Shown: positions 49,189 through 57,191 of the stretch, in pieces
Layout: each line of letters starts with the position of its first letter
Position numbering within the stretch: position 1 is the first letter of the stretch
Source of the DNA: an uncultured Clostridia bacterium
GTDB taxonomy: Bacteria; Bacillota; Clostridia; Oscillospirales; Ruminococcaceae
DNA length: 64,000 nt
Reading direction: 5' to 3'
Assembly (NCBI GenBank): GCA_947627465.1
Contig: CANQWD010000013.1
Span: forward strand, 1-64,000
Notes under the pieces: model-generated
The model's input: the letters and a program-made list of their open reading frames with translations, nothing else
What the model was told of the DNA's origin: nothing
Databases searched by the model: none
Program-made: the position numbers and the translations under genes

Positions 49189-51269
49189 TGTTTGCTTTCC
49201 TTTCTCTTTTTGATCTGATTCTGAACTGCTTCTATGATGTATTTGCCGCCGACCTCGGAACTGCTTCCGAGATTGTAAACACAGCGTTCTGTGAGCGCGG
49301 CGATTTTTTCATGGTACTTTTCGCGGTTTGCAAGCATTTCGCGAACTATCCCGTCAAGCTTGTCAAGCTCGTCGGTTTTTACTACCGTGCCCACTTCGTT
49401 TCTTATCCAAATGTTGATAGGCTCGGTGTCGATCTTCTTGTAATCGGGGTTCATGATCTTCATCGGAGTGTCGATAAAGATAACGGGCTTCTTGGTGGTG
49501 AACGCGTAGTCCTGACTTATCGACGACCAGTCGGTTATCAGGATATCCGCGTTGAATACGGTGTCGTTGCTTGAAAAGTCCGTTTGGATAGTGATGTTTT
49601 TGTCGTCCTTATACTGCTCTTTCAAATGCTCGAACTTTTCCGCGGCGTGACGAACGTGCTGCGGGTGCGGACGAACTATTACGTTATAGTCCTTGCCGCG
49701 CATACTTGCAAGCACCTCGTCAAGGCACAGGTCGATGATGTTGTCCTTTTGCCACGACGGTGCTATAAGAACGGTCTTTACCGCGTTTTCGGGGTGCGGG
49801 GTCGATTCGTATTCCGCTATCATATCGTCCAGCAGGCAATACCCGTATTTTATGAATTTCTGATCGTTAAGCTCATAGAGCTTCGCGATTTTTTCGCATT
49901 CCTCCAACTGATGAGGACCGCAAACGAAAACCGAATCGAACGCGTTCAGCGCGCGCGTTCTGAACGCCAAATTGTTGCTGTCCATTCCATGCGGAATGTA
50001 AACATACTCGATATCCTTGCGAATATAGCTGCGCTTGATGTGGTAAGTCTCGAGATCCGGCATAGTCATTGCCACAACATCCGCGTCCATTTTCATCATC
50101 AGCGTGATAAGGCGCTTTTCATCGATAAAGTACGCCTTTATGTGCTCGTTTTGCTTTTCAAGCTCGAAGATCTTGTCGTTGAAATCGCTTGTTATATAAT
50201 GTATGGTAATGTTGGTGTGCTTCAAAATATACTCGATAATGCCCTTGTAATATTTGTAAAAGCCGTTGCTCTCGGAGTAGAACACCAAATGTTTATTGAC
50301 TATGCCGAAAAACCGCTTATAGTCCGCTTTCGCCTTTTTCTTCGCCTCGGGCGGCAGCTCCTTGACGGACTTCATATTGTTAAGCTCGGAAAGCTCCTTG
50401 CGGGTCTTTTCAAGTTCTTCGTAATTGACGTGCTTCTTCGGGTTGATCGCGATATTCAGCAGCCACTGCTGCAAGATCGCGAGCAGATTGCTCGCCGTCC
50501 AGTAAAGACCTACGCCCGCGGGAACGGAAATTCCCAAAAACAGCGAAAGTCCGACGGAAAACGCCATCATACCGTACTTGTTAAGCTTGCTCTGCTCCGC
50601 TTGGAGCACGTTTATCGAGTTCTGAGCCACGCACAGCAGCCACGCGGAGAAGCCCGCGATTATCGGAACAAGCCACGCTATACCGCCCGTTGTAGCCGCG
50701 ACCCAGCCGAGGTCAAATCCAAAGAAGCTCATTTTAAAGCTCTTGATGCTGCTTATCGTTTCGCTCGGCTCGTTCGTTATAGCTGCGGTGTATTTGTCGA
50801 TAAATCTGTCGTTTTGAATATCCTCGACTACCGCTATCTCAAGGCTTGACGAGCCTTTATCCAGCTTCTCATTATTATCCAGCGCCACCTGAACCATTGC
50901 CGAAACGCTGTCGTTCGGGGTCTTGGTAATATAAGTAAGCGGGTGATTTATAACGTCCACCACGCCGATAAGAAGTACTATCTGTATCAGCATTGGTATA
51001 AGCGACGCGAACGCGCTGTATTTTTCCTTTTTATACAGCTTTGACTGTTCGTCCGCTATCGTATCCTTATCGCCGAAGTGGTCTATTTTTATCTTGTTTA
51101 TCGCCGGCTGCATTTTCACCATCTTTATAGAGTTTTTCTGCACCCAGATCGACACGGGCAACAATATTATTTTGCTGAAAAGCGTAAACAGTACTATTGC
51201 CCACCCGTAATTTCCTATTATCTGATAGCACCAGTTCATTACGGGGCCCAATATTTTTCCCAAAAACAT
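49185..51269 (-). CDS. YidC/Oxa1 insertase fused to a CDP-glycerol glycerophosphotransferase
   Basis: 694 residues. Residues 1-290 are a YidC/Oxa1 domain: VLFTLFSKIILLPVSIWVQK (first core helix, Lys where many YidC proteins have the groove Arg), FASLIPMLIQIVLLIGVVDV, WLVPIIAGFSAWLLCVAQNS and LGISVPAGVGLYWTASNLLA. A helical linker follows. Residues about 330-690 are a TagB/TagF-type transferase: YVYIPHGMDSNN, LIAPSWQKDNIIDLCL, VIVRPHPQHVRH and ILITDWSSISQDYAF. That domain normally adds glycerol phosphate to teichoic acid. Fusion to an insertase suggests use of the YidC fold as membrane anchor or flippase-like partner. Confidence 0.9.
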   Translation of the reverse strand: MFLGKILGPVMNWCYQIIGNYGWAIVLFTLFSKIILLPVSIWVQKNSIKMVKMQPAINKIKIDHFGDKDTIADEQSKLYKKEKYSAFASLIPMLIQIVLLIGVVDVINHPLTYITKTPNDSVSAMVQVALDNNEKLDKGSSSLEIAVVEDIQNDRFIDKYTAAITNEPSETISSIKSFKMSFFGFDLGWVAATTGGIAWLVPIIAGFSAWLLCVAQNSINVLQAEQSKLNKYGMMAFSVGLSLFLGISVPAGVGLYWTASNLLAILQQWLLNIAINPKKHVNYEELEKTRKELSELNNMKSVKELPPEAKKKAKADYKRFFGIVNKHLVFYSESNGFYKYYKGIIEYILKHTNITIHYITSDFNDKIFELEKQNEHIKAYFIDEKRLITLMMKMDADVVAMTMPDLETYHIKRSYIRKDIEYVYIPHGMDSNNLAFRTRALNAFDSVFVCGPHQLEECEKIAKLYELNDQKFIKYGYCLLDDMIAEYESTPHPENAVKTVLIAPSWQKDNIIDLCLDEVLASMRGKDYNVIVRPHPQHVRHAAEKFEHLKEQYKDDKNITIQTDFSSNDTVFNADILITDWSSISQDYAFTTKKPVIFIDTPMKIMNPDYKKIDTEPINIWIRNEVGTVVKTDELDKLDGIVREMLANREKYHEKIAALTERCVYNLGSSSEVGGKYIIEAVQNQIKKRKESKQ

Positions 51270-51295
51270 ATTCGCTCCTTATTTAAAATCGCTAC

Positions 51296-51480
51296 ATTTA
51301 AAATCGCTACGCACCGTGCAAAAAATCTTTGATTTTTTGCACTAGCCTTGCCAAGTCGTCATATCTTCGCTTCGCTTTTTATTTAAAATCGCTACGCACC
51401 GTGCAAAAAACTTCGTTTTTTGCACTAGCCTTGCCAAGTCGTCATATCTTCGCTTCGCTTCGATATGACAACTTGGCGGC
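51296..51480. repeat. Tandem 85-bp palindromic repeat
   Basis: Two near-identical units (51296-51380 and 51381-51465) share ATTTAAAATCGCTACGCACC, then GTGCAAAAAA...TTTTTTGCAC (a 10-bp perfect hairpin), and GCCAAGTCGTCATATCTTCG. In the second unit GCCAAGTCGTCATATC is followed by its inverted copy GATATGACAACTTGGC. No coding potential. Resembles a REP/MITE-type element; it lies between sulfatase B and the YidC fusion gene and may end or modulate the transcript. Confidence 0.8.
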
Positions 51481-51525
51481 TTGCTCCGCTTTTAATGTGA
51501 CTTGCGGCAGCTTGGCTTTTTTAGA

Positions 51526-53208
51526 TCACTTTAAATCATATTCATTACCTGTTTTCTTAAACTTTTGCCACTCCCAAGCCTTGTCCGTCACCACGTATTC
51601 CTCTATATGGTTTTCTAGGCGGAAATTTCTGTACCACATAAAGTACCGCTCACGCTTGTCGGGAATATCCGCGACAGCTTCTTCCGCCGAATTGTCGTCC
51701 AAAAGCTTTGTGTAAATATCCATAAGATCAAGATAGGACAGCGGCTTTTCGGAAACAGCGAACTCATGGTGCTCGTCCGCGCCCTTTACAAGGAACATCG
51801 GATTTCCTCTGACAAGCATGTCGTTGGCTTCGTTCAAATTCGTGTTGCCGTGATCCGCCATTATTATTATCACGGTGTTGTCGTAGGTTCCGTTCGCTTT
51901 CAGGCGCTCTATATATGCGTTTATCATCGTGATAGTGGCTTCGATCTTCGTTTCGTAATCGGTATAGCCGTCGACTATGTTCAAATTTTTATCGTACTGA
52001 AACGGGATATGTGCGCCCTCGGTGTGAACAAATTTAAACGTCTTGCCGCTTTGCTTCTTTAAATTCGGCACGTTCGTCGTCATTTTGTAAACCGTGCGGT
52101 TATCCCAGATGTACTTGTCCACCAAGCCGTTGAAATCCATTGTTTCGATTTTTGAATAGCGTTTCCAAGCGTAAGGAAGGTACTTGAACTTTACGTACTT
52201 CATTTCTTCCCGGAAGAACGTTTTGATCGGCAGACGGTAATTTTTGTAATCCGCGCTGTTGCTTATATTAACGTTCTTGTCTCCGTACCAGATAAGCTCC
52301 GCGTCGTAGAGACTGATGTCATAACCGCGCTCGTCAAGCTCCTTAAAAAACGGAGAGTTGCTGTAAGCCTCCGACGAAAACTGCTCAAACGCCTTTTCGT
52401 TCTTGTTCAATGCGCCGCCCAAAACCAACGGGATAGTGTCGCGCGTACAAGGGTAGCAGCCCAAGGTGTCGGGGAAGTATGTGAAATCCTCAAAAACCTC
52501 TTTGTATTCGGGATTGTCGTTCAAAACATTGCCAAATTCCGTAGAACCCACCGCGTCAGCCAAAAAGATGACGAAGTTTTTGTCCTCGGAGATCGTATTG
52601 AAACCGACGTTTGTCGTAATTACGCTGTCCTTGCGCTTAAAAGCGTCCCAACTTATCATTTCGGTCACAAGCGACACCGTGAGCATTATAAAAAGCACAA
52701 CGGACACGCCCGCAACGTATTTCAGCGCGCTTTGCACGCCGAGCTTTACCAACATAAATACCGCCGCGCCGCCGAGAGCCAGCCAGACGATAAACGTAAT
52801 AATGTCGTTCTTGCCGAAGCTGTTCCACTCTATCACGGAGCCGTCCAGCGCGGGCAAGCTCCCCGCGAGCAGGTTGCCTTGCAAATATGCCGCGAAAAAC
52901 ACAAAAAACAACGCGATAGAGATCAATCTGTAAGCGGTAGGCTCTTTTTCCTTTACTATCGCTTTATTTATAAGGAACGCCGCCGTAAGTATGATAGCGC
53001 CGCCGAAAAAGAAGGCCGCAAAAGCCGCGAGCATTGGCGGCGTCATCAGGCGAAGATCGAACCAAAAATCAAGCTTGTTTGTGCTGTACATAAGCAGCGG
53101 CTCGTAAACGAAAAGCATAAAGCAAAACACAAACGTTATTATATAAGACGGCAAAAGCTGTTTCATTGCTGTTTTAAATTTTGAAGAATGTTGTTTTGAA
53201 GCGTCCAT
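51526..53208 (-). CDS. LTA-synthase-like sulfatase-fold membrane enzyme B
   Basis: 560 residues from ATG 53208 (GGAG five bases upstream). Five or six N-terminal membrane helices (residues 15-205) precede an extracellular alkaline-phosphatase/sulfatase domain. Candidate nucleophile Thr in CTRDTIPLVLGG, metal-site motifs FVHTEGAHIPF and IIIMADHGNTN. LtaS-type enzymes polymerise glycerol phosphate from phosphatidylglycerol; others transfer phosphoethanolamine. The substrate here is unknown. A close paralogue lies upstream. It has a perfect promoter. Confidence 0.82.
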   Translation of the reverse strand: MDASKQHSSKFKTAMKQLLPSYIITFVFCFMLFVYEPLLMYSTNKLDFWFDLRLMTPPMLAAFAAFFFGGAIILTAAFLINKAIVKEKEPTAYRLISIALFFVFFAAYLQGNLLAGSLPALDGSVIEWNSFGKNDIITFIVWLALGGAAVFMLVKLGVQSALKYVAGVSVVLFIMLTVSLVTEMISWDAFKRKDSVITTNVGFNTISEDKNFVIFLADAVGSTEFGNVLNDNPEYKEVFEDFTYFPDTLGCYPCTRDTIPLVLGGALNKNEKAFEQFSSEAYSNSPFFKELDERGYDISLYDAELIWYGDKNVNISNSADYKNYRLPIKTFFREEMKYVKFKYLPYAWKRYSKIETMDFNGLVDKYIWDNRTVYKMTTNVPNLKKQSGKTFKFVHTEGAHIPFQYDKNLNIVDGYTDYETKIEATITMINAYIERLKANGTYDNTVIIIMADHGNTNLNEANDMLVRGNPMFLVKGADEHHEFAVSEKPLSYLDLMDIYTKLLDDNSAEEAVADIPDKRERYFMWYRNFRLENHIEEYVVTDKAWEWQKFKKTGNEYDLK

Positions 53209-53263
53209 TAAAACTCCTTTGTAATCAAAGCATCCGTAAAAGGATATATACCAATACTTTTTT

Positions 53264-53292
53264 ATTATATCACACAAACCGCTCCGTGTCAA
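53264..53292 (-). promoter_or_regulatory. Promoter of sulfatase-like gene B
   Basis: On the - strand: TTGACA (53292-53287), 17-bp spacer, TATAAT (53269-53264). It lets gene B and the downstream YidC fusion be transcribed apart from gene A. Confidence 0.9.
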
Positions 53293-53363
53293 CGGTTTTA
53301 GCACTTTATATAAAATAACCGTGTGAAATTGTGCATTTTCAACAACACAATGTCGCGCAGAAT

Positions 53364-55043
53364 TTAGTTTTTAGGCAAATCGAAAACGTTTCCCGTTTCA
53401 TGAAATTTATCCCATTCGGTGGCTTTTCCGTCAGTTTGGTATTCCACCATATGCTCCTCCTTGTATATCTCGTACCAGATAACCGTTCTTGTGCGCGGAA
53501 ATTCCGCGTCGGTAAACAGCTCGGAGCTTTGTTTTCCGTCGAGCAGGTCGTTGTAAGCCCCGGGCAGATCAAGGTAGGAAACGGGCTTGTCGGAGTATTC
53601 AAGATCGTGCTTCTCCCCCGCTCCCTTTATCAGCAATATCGGATTGAAACGCGAGAGGATATAGTTTTCGGGCTTGTTTTTAGCGGGCTGATAACCGTGA
53701 TCCGCCATGATCACTATAACGGAATTGTCGTATACGCCGTTTGCTTTCAGGCGCTCGATAAACGCCGCAATGAGCTTGGCGGTCGCCGTGGTTTTCTGGG
53801 CGTATGTGCCTTGCTCTATCCTGTTCATGTTTTCGTCCATATCGAGCGGAACGTGAGCGCCCTCCGCGTGAATAAATCGGAACTGCGCACCCGAGCTTAC
53901 GTCAAGCGACGGCAGATTTTTGAACTCCTTATAAAGAACGTCGTTGCCCCAATTGAACTGATCTATGCAGCGTCCGAAATCCATTCTCTCAATGCCCGAA
54001 TATTTTTTGAACGCGTAAGGAAGATATTTGAACCACACATACCGCATTTCGTTTTCAAAATACTCGCCGAACTTAAGACTTACGTTATTGGAGCCGGGGT
54101 TGTTTTTGATGTCGAAGTCCTTTTCTCCGTACCAGTCGAACTCGCTGTCGTAAAGGTACAGGTCGTAATCGCGCTCGTCAAGGGCTTTGAAGAGCGTCGA
54201 ATCGTTAAGCGCCCGCTCGGAATACTCGCCGAAGCCCTCGTCGTTTTTGTTGAGATGTCCCGACAGCACGAACGGCACCGAATCGCGCGTATACGCGTAA
54301 GTTGAAAGCGTATCGGTATAGTAAGTGAAATCGTCGAACGCGTGGCTGAACTGCTCCTGATTTGATATGACCTCGGTAAATTCGGTCGCGCTTTGCGAAT
54401 CCACCATAAATATGAAGAAGTTCTTGTCTTTGGAAGCGCCGTTAAAGTTTTCCGTGGTGGAGATCAGGTTGTTTTTGTTTTTAAAGAGATCTTTCTGCAC
54501 CGCAGTCGTTACAAGCGACACCGTCAGCATTACAAAGACGGCGAGAGACACGCACGCCGCAAAATTGACAAATTTCTTTAAGCCGCCTTTCACACAGAAA
54601 AACACCGCAGCTGCCGTCAGAATAACAAGTATCGCGAGCGTTATCAGGTTGTCCGAGGTGTGCGCGCCCCAATCGATGAACGAGCCGTCCAGCGCTGGGA
54701 GATGACCCGCAAGCACGTTTCCCTGAACATACAGCAGCGCAAAGGCAACGAAAACCACCGTTACAGTCAGTCTGTAAATTCTCGCGTCCTTTACGCGGCG
54801 CGTAAGGAAAAACAGCCCCGTGAAAACCGCCGCCGCGCCGAAGAAGAATATCGCGAAGATCTTCAAGGTCGGCGCCGCCATAATCCCGAAATCGAACCAA
54901 AAATCATCCTTGTTTGTGCCGTACATCATCAGCGGCTCGTATATGAACAGCATGTAGCAGCACACAAACGAAATTATCCAGCCCGGCGCGAGCTGCTTCA
55001 CCACTTCTTTCGCGCCGCCTTGTTTTACCGAATTATCAGCCAT
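53364..55043 (-). CDS. LTA-synthase-like sulfatase-fold membrane enzyme A
   Basis: 559 residues from ATG 55043 (AAAGGAG upstream). Same architecture as gene B: N-terminal helices (APGWIISFVCCYMLFIYEPL first), then a catalytic domain with FIFMVDSQSATEF, YTRDSVPFVLSGH (candidate nucleophile region), FIHAEGAHVPLDMD and VIVIMADHGYQP. HTEGAH in B is HAEGAH here. The two probably arose by duplication and may act on different acceptors. A weak promoter is possible near 55122-55150. Confidence 0.82.
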   Translation of the reverse strand: MADNSVKQGGAKEVVKQLAPGWIISFVCCYMLFIYEPLMMYGTNKDDFWFDFGIMAAPTLKIFAIFFFGAAAVFTGLFFLTRRVKDARIYRLTVTVVFVAFALLYVQGNVLAGHLPALDGSFIDWGAHTSDNLITLAILVILTAAAVFFCVKGGLKKFVNFAACVSLAVFVMLTVSLVTTAVQKDLFKNKNNLISTTENFNGASKDKNFFIFMVDSQSATEFTEVISNQEQFSHAFDDFTYYTDTLSTYAYTRDSVPFVLSGHLNKNDEGFGEYSERALNDSTLFKALDERDYDLYLYDSEFDWYGEKDFDIKNNPGSNNVSLKFGEYFENEMRYVWFKYLPYAFKKYSGIERMDFGRCIDQFNWGNDVLYKEFKNLPSLDVSSGAQFRFIHAEGAHVPLDMDENMNRIEQGTYAQKTTATAKLIAAFIERLKANGVYDNSVIVIMADHGYQPAKNKPENYILSRFNPILLIKGAGEKHDLEYSDKPVSYLDLPGAYNDLLDGKQSSELFTDAEFPRTRTVIWYEIYKEEHMVEYQTDGKATEWDKFHETGNVFDLPKN

Positions 55044-55322
55044 AAATATGCTCCTTTGTAGTGTTAAAAAATACACAAATGAATTACTGCCGCGGCGATT
55101 CGATGCAAGTTTTATTTATGTTATCTATATTATATCACACGGTACTATGTAATGCAATATACATATTCGCCAAACGGTTTGAGAAATTTTGCGATCAATT
55201 TGTCGGTTTTCACAATGTTCTTTAACCTTTCCAAATTATACGCCGCGGCAGACCCGTACAAAAACCGCCACACGGAATTTTTACGGCGCTTCCTTAAAAA
55301 GGAAAAGACCCGCCCGCAAAAG

Positions 55323-55348
55323 GAAAAAGAGCCGCCCTCGGGCAGCTC
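55323..55348 (-). terminator. Terminator of rpmB
   Basis: GAGC-GCCC/GGGC-GCTC stem with short GA loop (55329-55348) followed on the - strand by TTTTTCC. The 320-bp gap between this and sulfatase A holds no gene. Confidence 0.8.
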
Positions 55349-55363
55349 CGAAAATATTGCTTA

Positions 55364-55552
55364 TCAACCGGCTCTCTGAACCAGACCCGAACGCAAGCAG
55401 CGTGAGCAAACATTAACTCTGCAAGGAGTTCCGTTTACGATAGCCTTTACTTTCTTTACATTGGGTTTGAATGTTCTGTTGGAGCGTCTGTGAGAGTGCG
55501 ATACCTTAATACCGAATGTTACACCCTTTCCGCAAATTTCACATTTTGCCAT
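55364..55552 (-). CDS. rpmB: 50S ribosomal protein L28 (zinc-binding form)
   Basis: 62 residues from ATG 55552. Two cysteine pairs (CEICGKG and CSRCLRSG) mark the zinc-containing variant. Conserved VSHSHRRSNRTFKPN segment. Monocistronic with promoter 55600-55628 and terminator 55323-55348. The zinc-free variant, where present, is usually Zur-controlled. Confidence 0.97.
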   Translation of the reverse strand: MAKCEICGKGVTFGIKVSHSHRRSNRTFKPNVKKVKAIVNGTPCRVNVCSRCLRSGLVQRAG

Positions 55553-55599
55553 ATATAACACCGTCCTTCCGAATGAATATTTTATCAGTAACAAAGTGT

Positions 55600-55628
55600 A
55601 TTATAACATAATTCGCCGCAAATTGCAA
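55600..55628 (-). promoter_or_regulatory. Promoter of rpmB
   Basis: On the - strand: TTGCAA (55628-55623), 17-bp spacer, TATAAT (55605-55600). Confidence 0.85.
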
Positions 55629-55670
55629 GCGTTTTTTTCAAATCGCTCAAACTTTGTTGATTTTGCACAA

Positions 55671-56669
55671 TCAAAGCACGACAAATCCGACCTTTTTCTG
55701 TACCTTTTGCAGAGTTTTACGGCTGACCTTGAACGCCTTTTCCGCACCTTTTTTCATGCAGTCCTCGATATACCCCTTATCGGCGGCGATACGCTTGTAT
55801 TCCTCCTGCATTGGAGCGAGCTTGTCCGCGACGGCTTCTCCGACGGCAAGCTTGAAATCTCCGTAGCCCTTGCCCTTGAACTCCGCTTCGATATCCTCAA
55901 ACGACTTGTCGGTCACCGCGCCGTAAATAGACATCAAGTTGATTATGCCGTCCTTGCCCTCTCTCGCGCAGACCTCGGTCTCGCTGTCGGTGACGGCACG
56001 TTTGAACTTGCGGATTATCGTATCGCGGTCGTCCAAAACCCACACGGAAGCGTTCGGGTTTTCGTCCGACTTGCTCATCTTCTTGGTCGGGTCTTGCAGC
56101 GACATCACCTTTGCGGTCGCCTTTGTCACGTAACCCTCGGGCATTGTAAGCACGTCGCCGTAAATGCCGTTGAAGCGCTGGCAGATGTTCCGCGCAAGCT
56201 CCAAATGCTGCATTTGGTCTTGTCCCACGGGAACGAGATCGGCTTGATAAAGCAGAATATCCGCCGCCATAAGCACGGGATATGTAAACAAGCCCGCGTT
56301 GATGTTTTCGGGGTGCTTGGCGGATTTGTCCTTGAACTGCGTCATTCTCGACAGCTCGCCGAACTGCGTGTAGCAGCTTAAGATCCACGAAAGCTCTGCG
56401 TGGTGAGGATTATGCCCCTGCACGAAAAGCGTGGACTTTTCGGGGTCTAAGCCCATAGCGATAAGCAGTGCGTAACTCTCCTTGATCTGCGCGCGCAGTT
56501 TTACGGGGTCTTGGCGCACGGTTATCGAGTGGAGGTCGGCTATGCCGTATGTGCAGTCGAACTCCTCCTGCATTTTTATCCAATTCTGCATTGCACCGAG
56601 GTAATTTCCCAAATGCGGGGTGTTTGTCGGCTGGATTAAACTCAAAATCTTTTTCTTCTGTTCTTCCAT
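55671..56669 (-). CDS. trpS: Tryptophanyl-tRNA synthetase
   Basis: 332 residues, the usual length of the class I enzyme. HIGH-like motif in QPTNTPHLGNYLGAMQNW and KMSKS in PTKKMSKSDENPN. It charges tRNA-Trp. AAAGGG is just upstream of the ATG. No T-box leader was recognised upstream. Confidence 0.97.
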   Translation of the reverse strand: MEEQKKKILSLIQPTNTPHLGNYLGAMQNWIKMQEEFDCTYGIADLHSITVRQDPVKLRAQIKESYALLIAMGLDPEKSTLFVQGHNPHHAELSWILSCYTQFGELSRMTQFKDKSAKHPENINAGLFTYPVLMAADILLYQADLVPVGQDQMQHLELARNICQRFNGIYGDVLTMPEGYVTKATAKVMSLQDPTKKMSKSDENPNASVWVLDDRDTIIRKFKRAVTDSETEVCAREGKDGIINLMSIYGAVTDKSFEDIEAEFKGKGYGDFKLAVGEAVADKLAPMQEEYKRIAADKGYIEDCMKKGAEKAFKVSRKTLQKVQKKVGFVVL

Positions 56670-56718
56670 AATTTACCCTTTCAATATTTTCACAATGTAT
56701 TTTTTCATAAACACTCTC

Positions 56719-57151
56719 TCATTTTTCGGTCAGACGGTCTTTGGACGGTTTGCCCCATTCGGCAAGCCGATCGGCTACGCCCCTCATACAGCTTTTGCAA
56801 ACCCAAAACGAAAGCCTGTCAAGTCCAAAAGCCTTATACTTCCCACTACAGCAAAATGCACAAATTCTGTCGGCAGAAATTTCGTGTGTTTTCGTTGTCG
56901 TCCTTGCCTTGCGACAGCAAGGCGGCGTCCTCCGCCTCAACACACAAAATTTCTGCCTGACATTCTTTGCACATTTTGCTGTAGCGGCGAGTATAAATTC
57001 CGGTCCGCCGAAAATCATACCGCCTTTCTTCTTAAAACGAAAATCGGGTATGTATCTTGTCGGTCTGGCTCCGTCGGGAAGCCACGGAAAACCCTTGGCT
57101 CGCGTAAAGAAATCCGTACTCCATTTCCGCGCCGCAGAACGGGCAGTGCAT
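56719..57151 (-). pseudogene. DUF6487-like zinc-ribbon gene, frameshifted and split by a MITE
   Basis: ATG 57151 has AAAGGAGG eight bases upstream and begins MHCPFCGAEMEYGFLYASQG, a DUF6487-type zinc-ribbon start. That frame stops soon; the continuation (PWLPDGARPTRYIPDF, KKKGGMIFGG) is one base out of phase. An extra A in the AAAA run at 57088-57091 explains it. After GGPEF a MITE intervenes, and the gene resumes as KAFGLDRLSFWVCKSC with the second cysteine pair. The MITE plus target duplication is 159 bp, so it keeps the frame. The track ORF of 158 residues runs through it. Confidence 0.75.
56837..56993. mobile_element. MITE-like element, 157 bp, TA target
   Basis: Terminal inverted repeats: left arm TACTTCCCACTACAGCAAAA and right arm, in complement, TACTCGCCGCTACAGCAAAA; similarity extends about 55 bp inward (to GGCAGAAATTT). 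TA dinucleotides flank both ends, as for IS630/Tc1-type target duplication. The centre has a CCTTGC-N9-GCAAGG hairpin. No transposase gene. A shorter copy is at 48069-48119. Confidence 0.75.
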
Positions 57152-57191
57152 ATCGCGTGCCTCCTTTCAAAAATTCCTATAAAGAAACGTG

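Noticed and set aside
49584-50849. 421-residue ORF on the + strand
   Set aside because: Antisense to the YidC fusion; translation lacks domain features.
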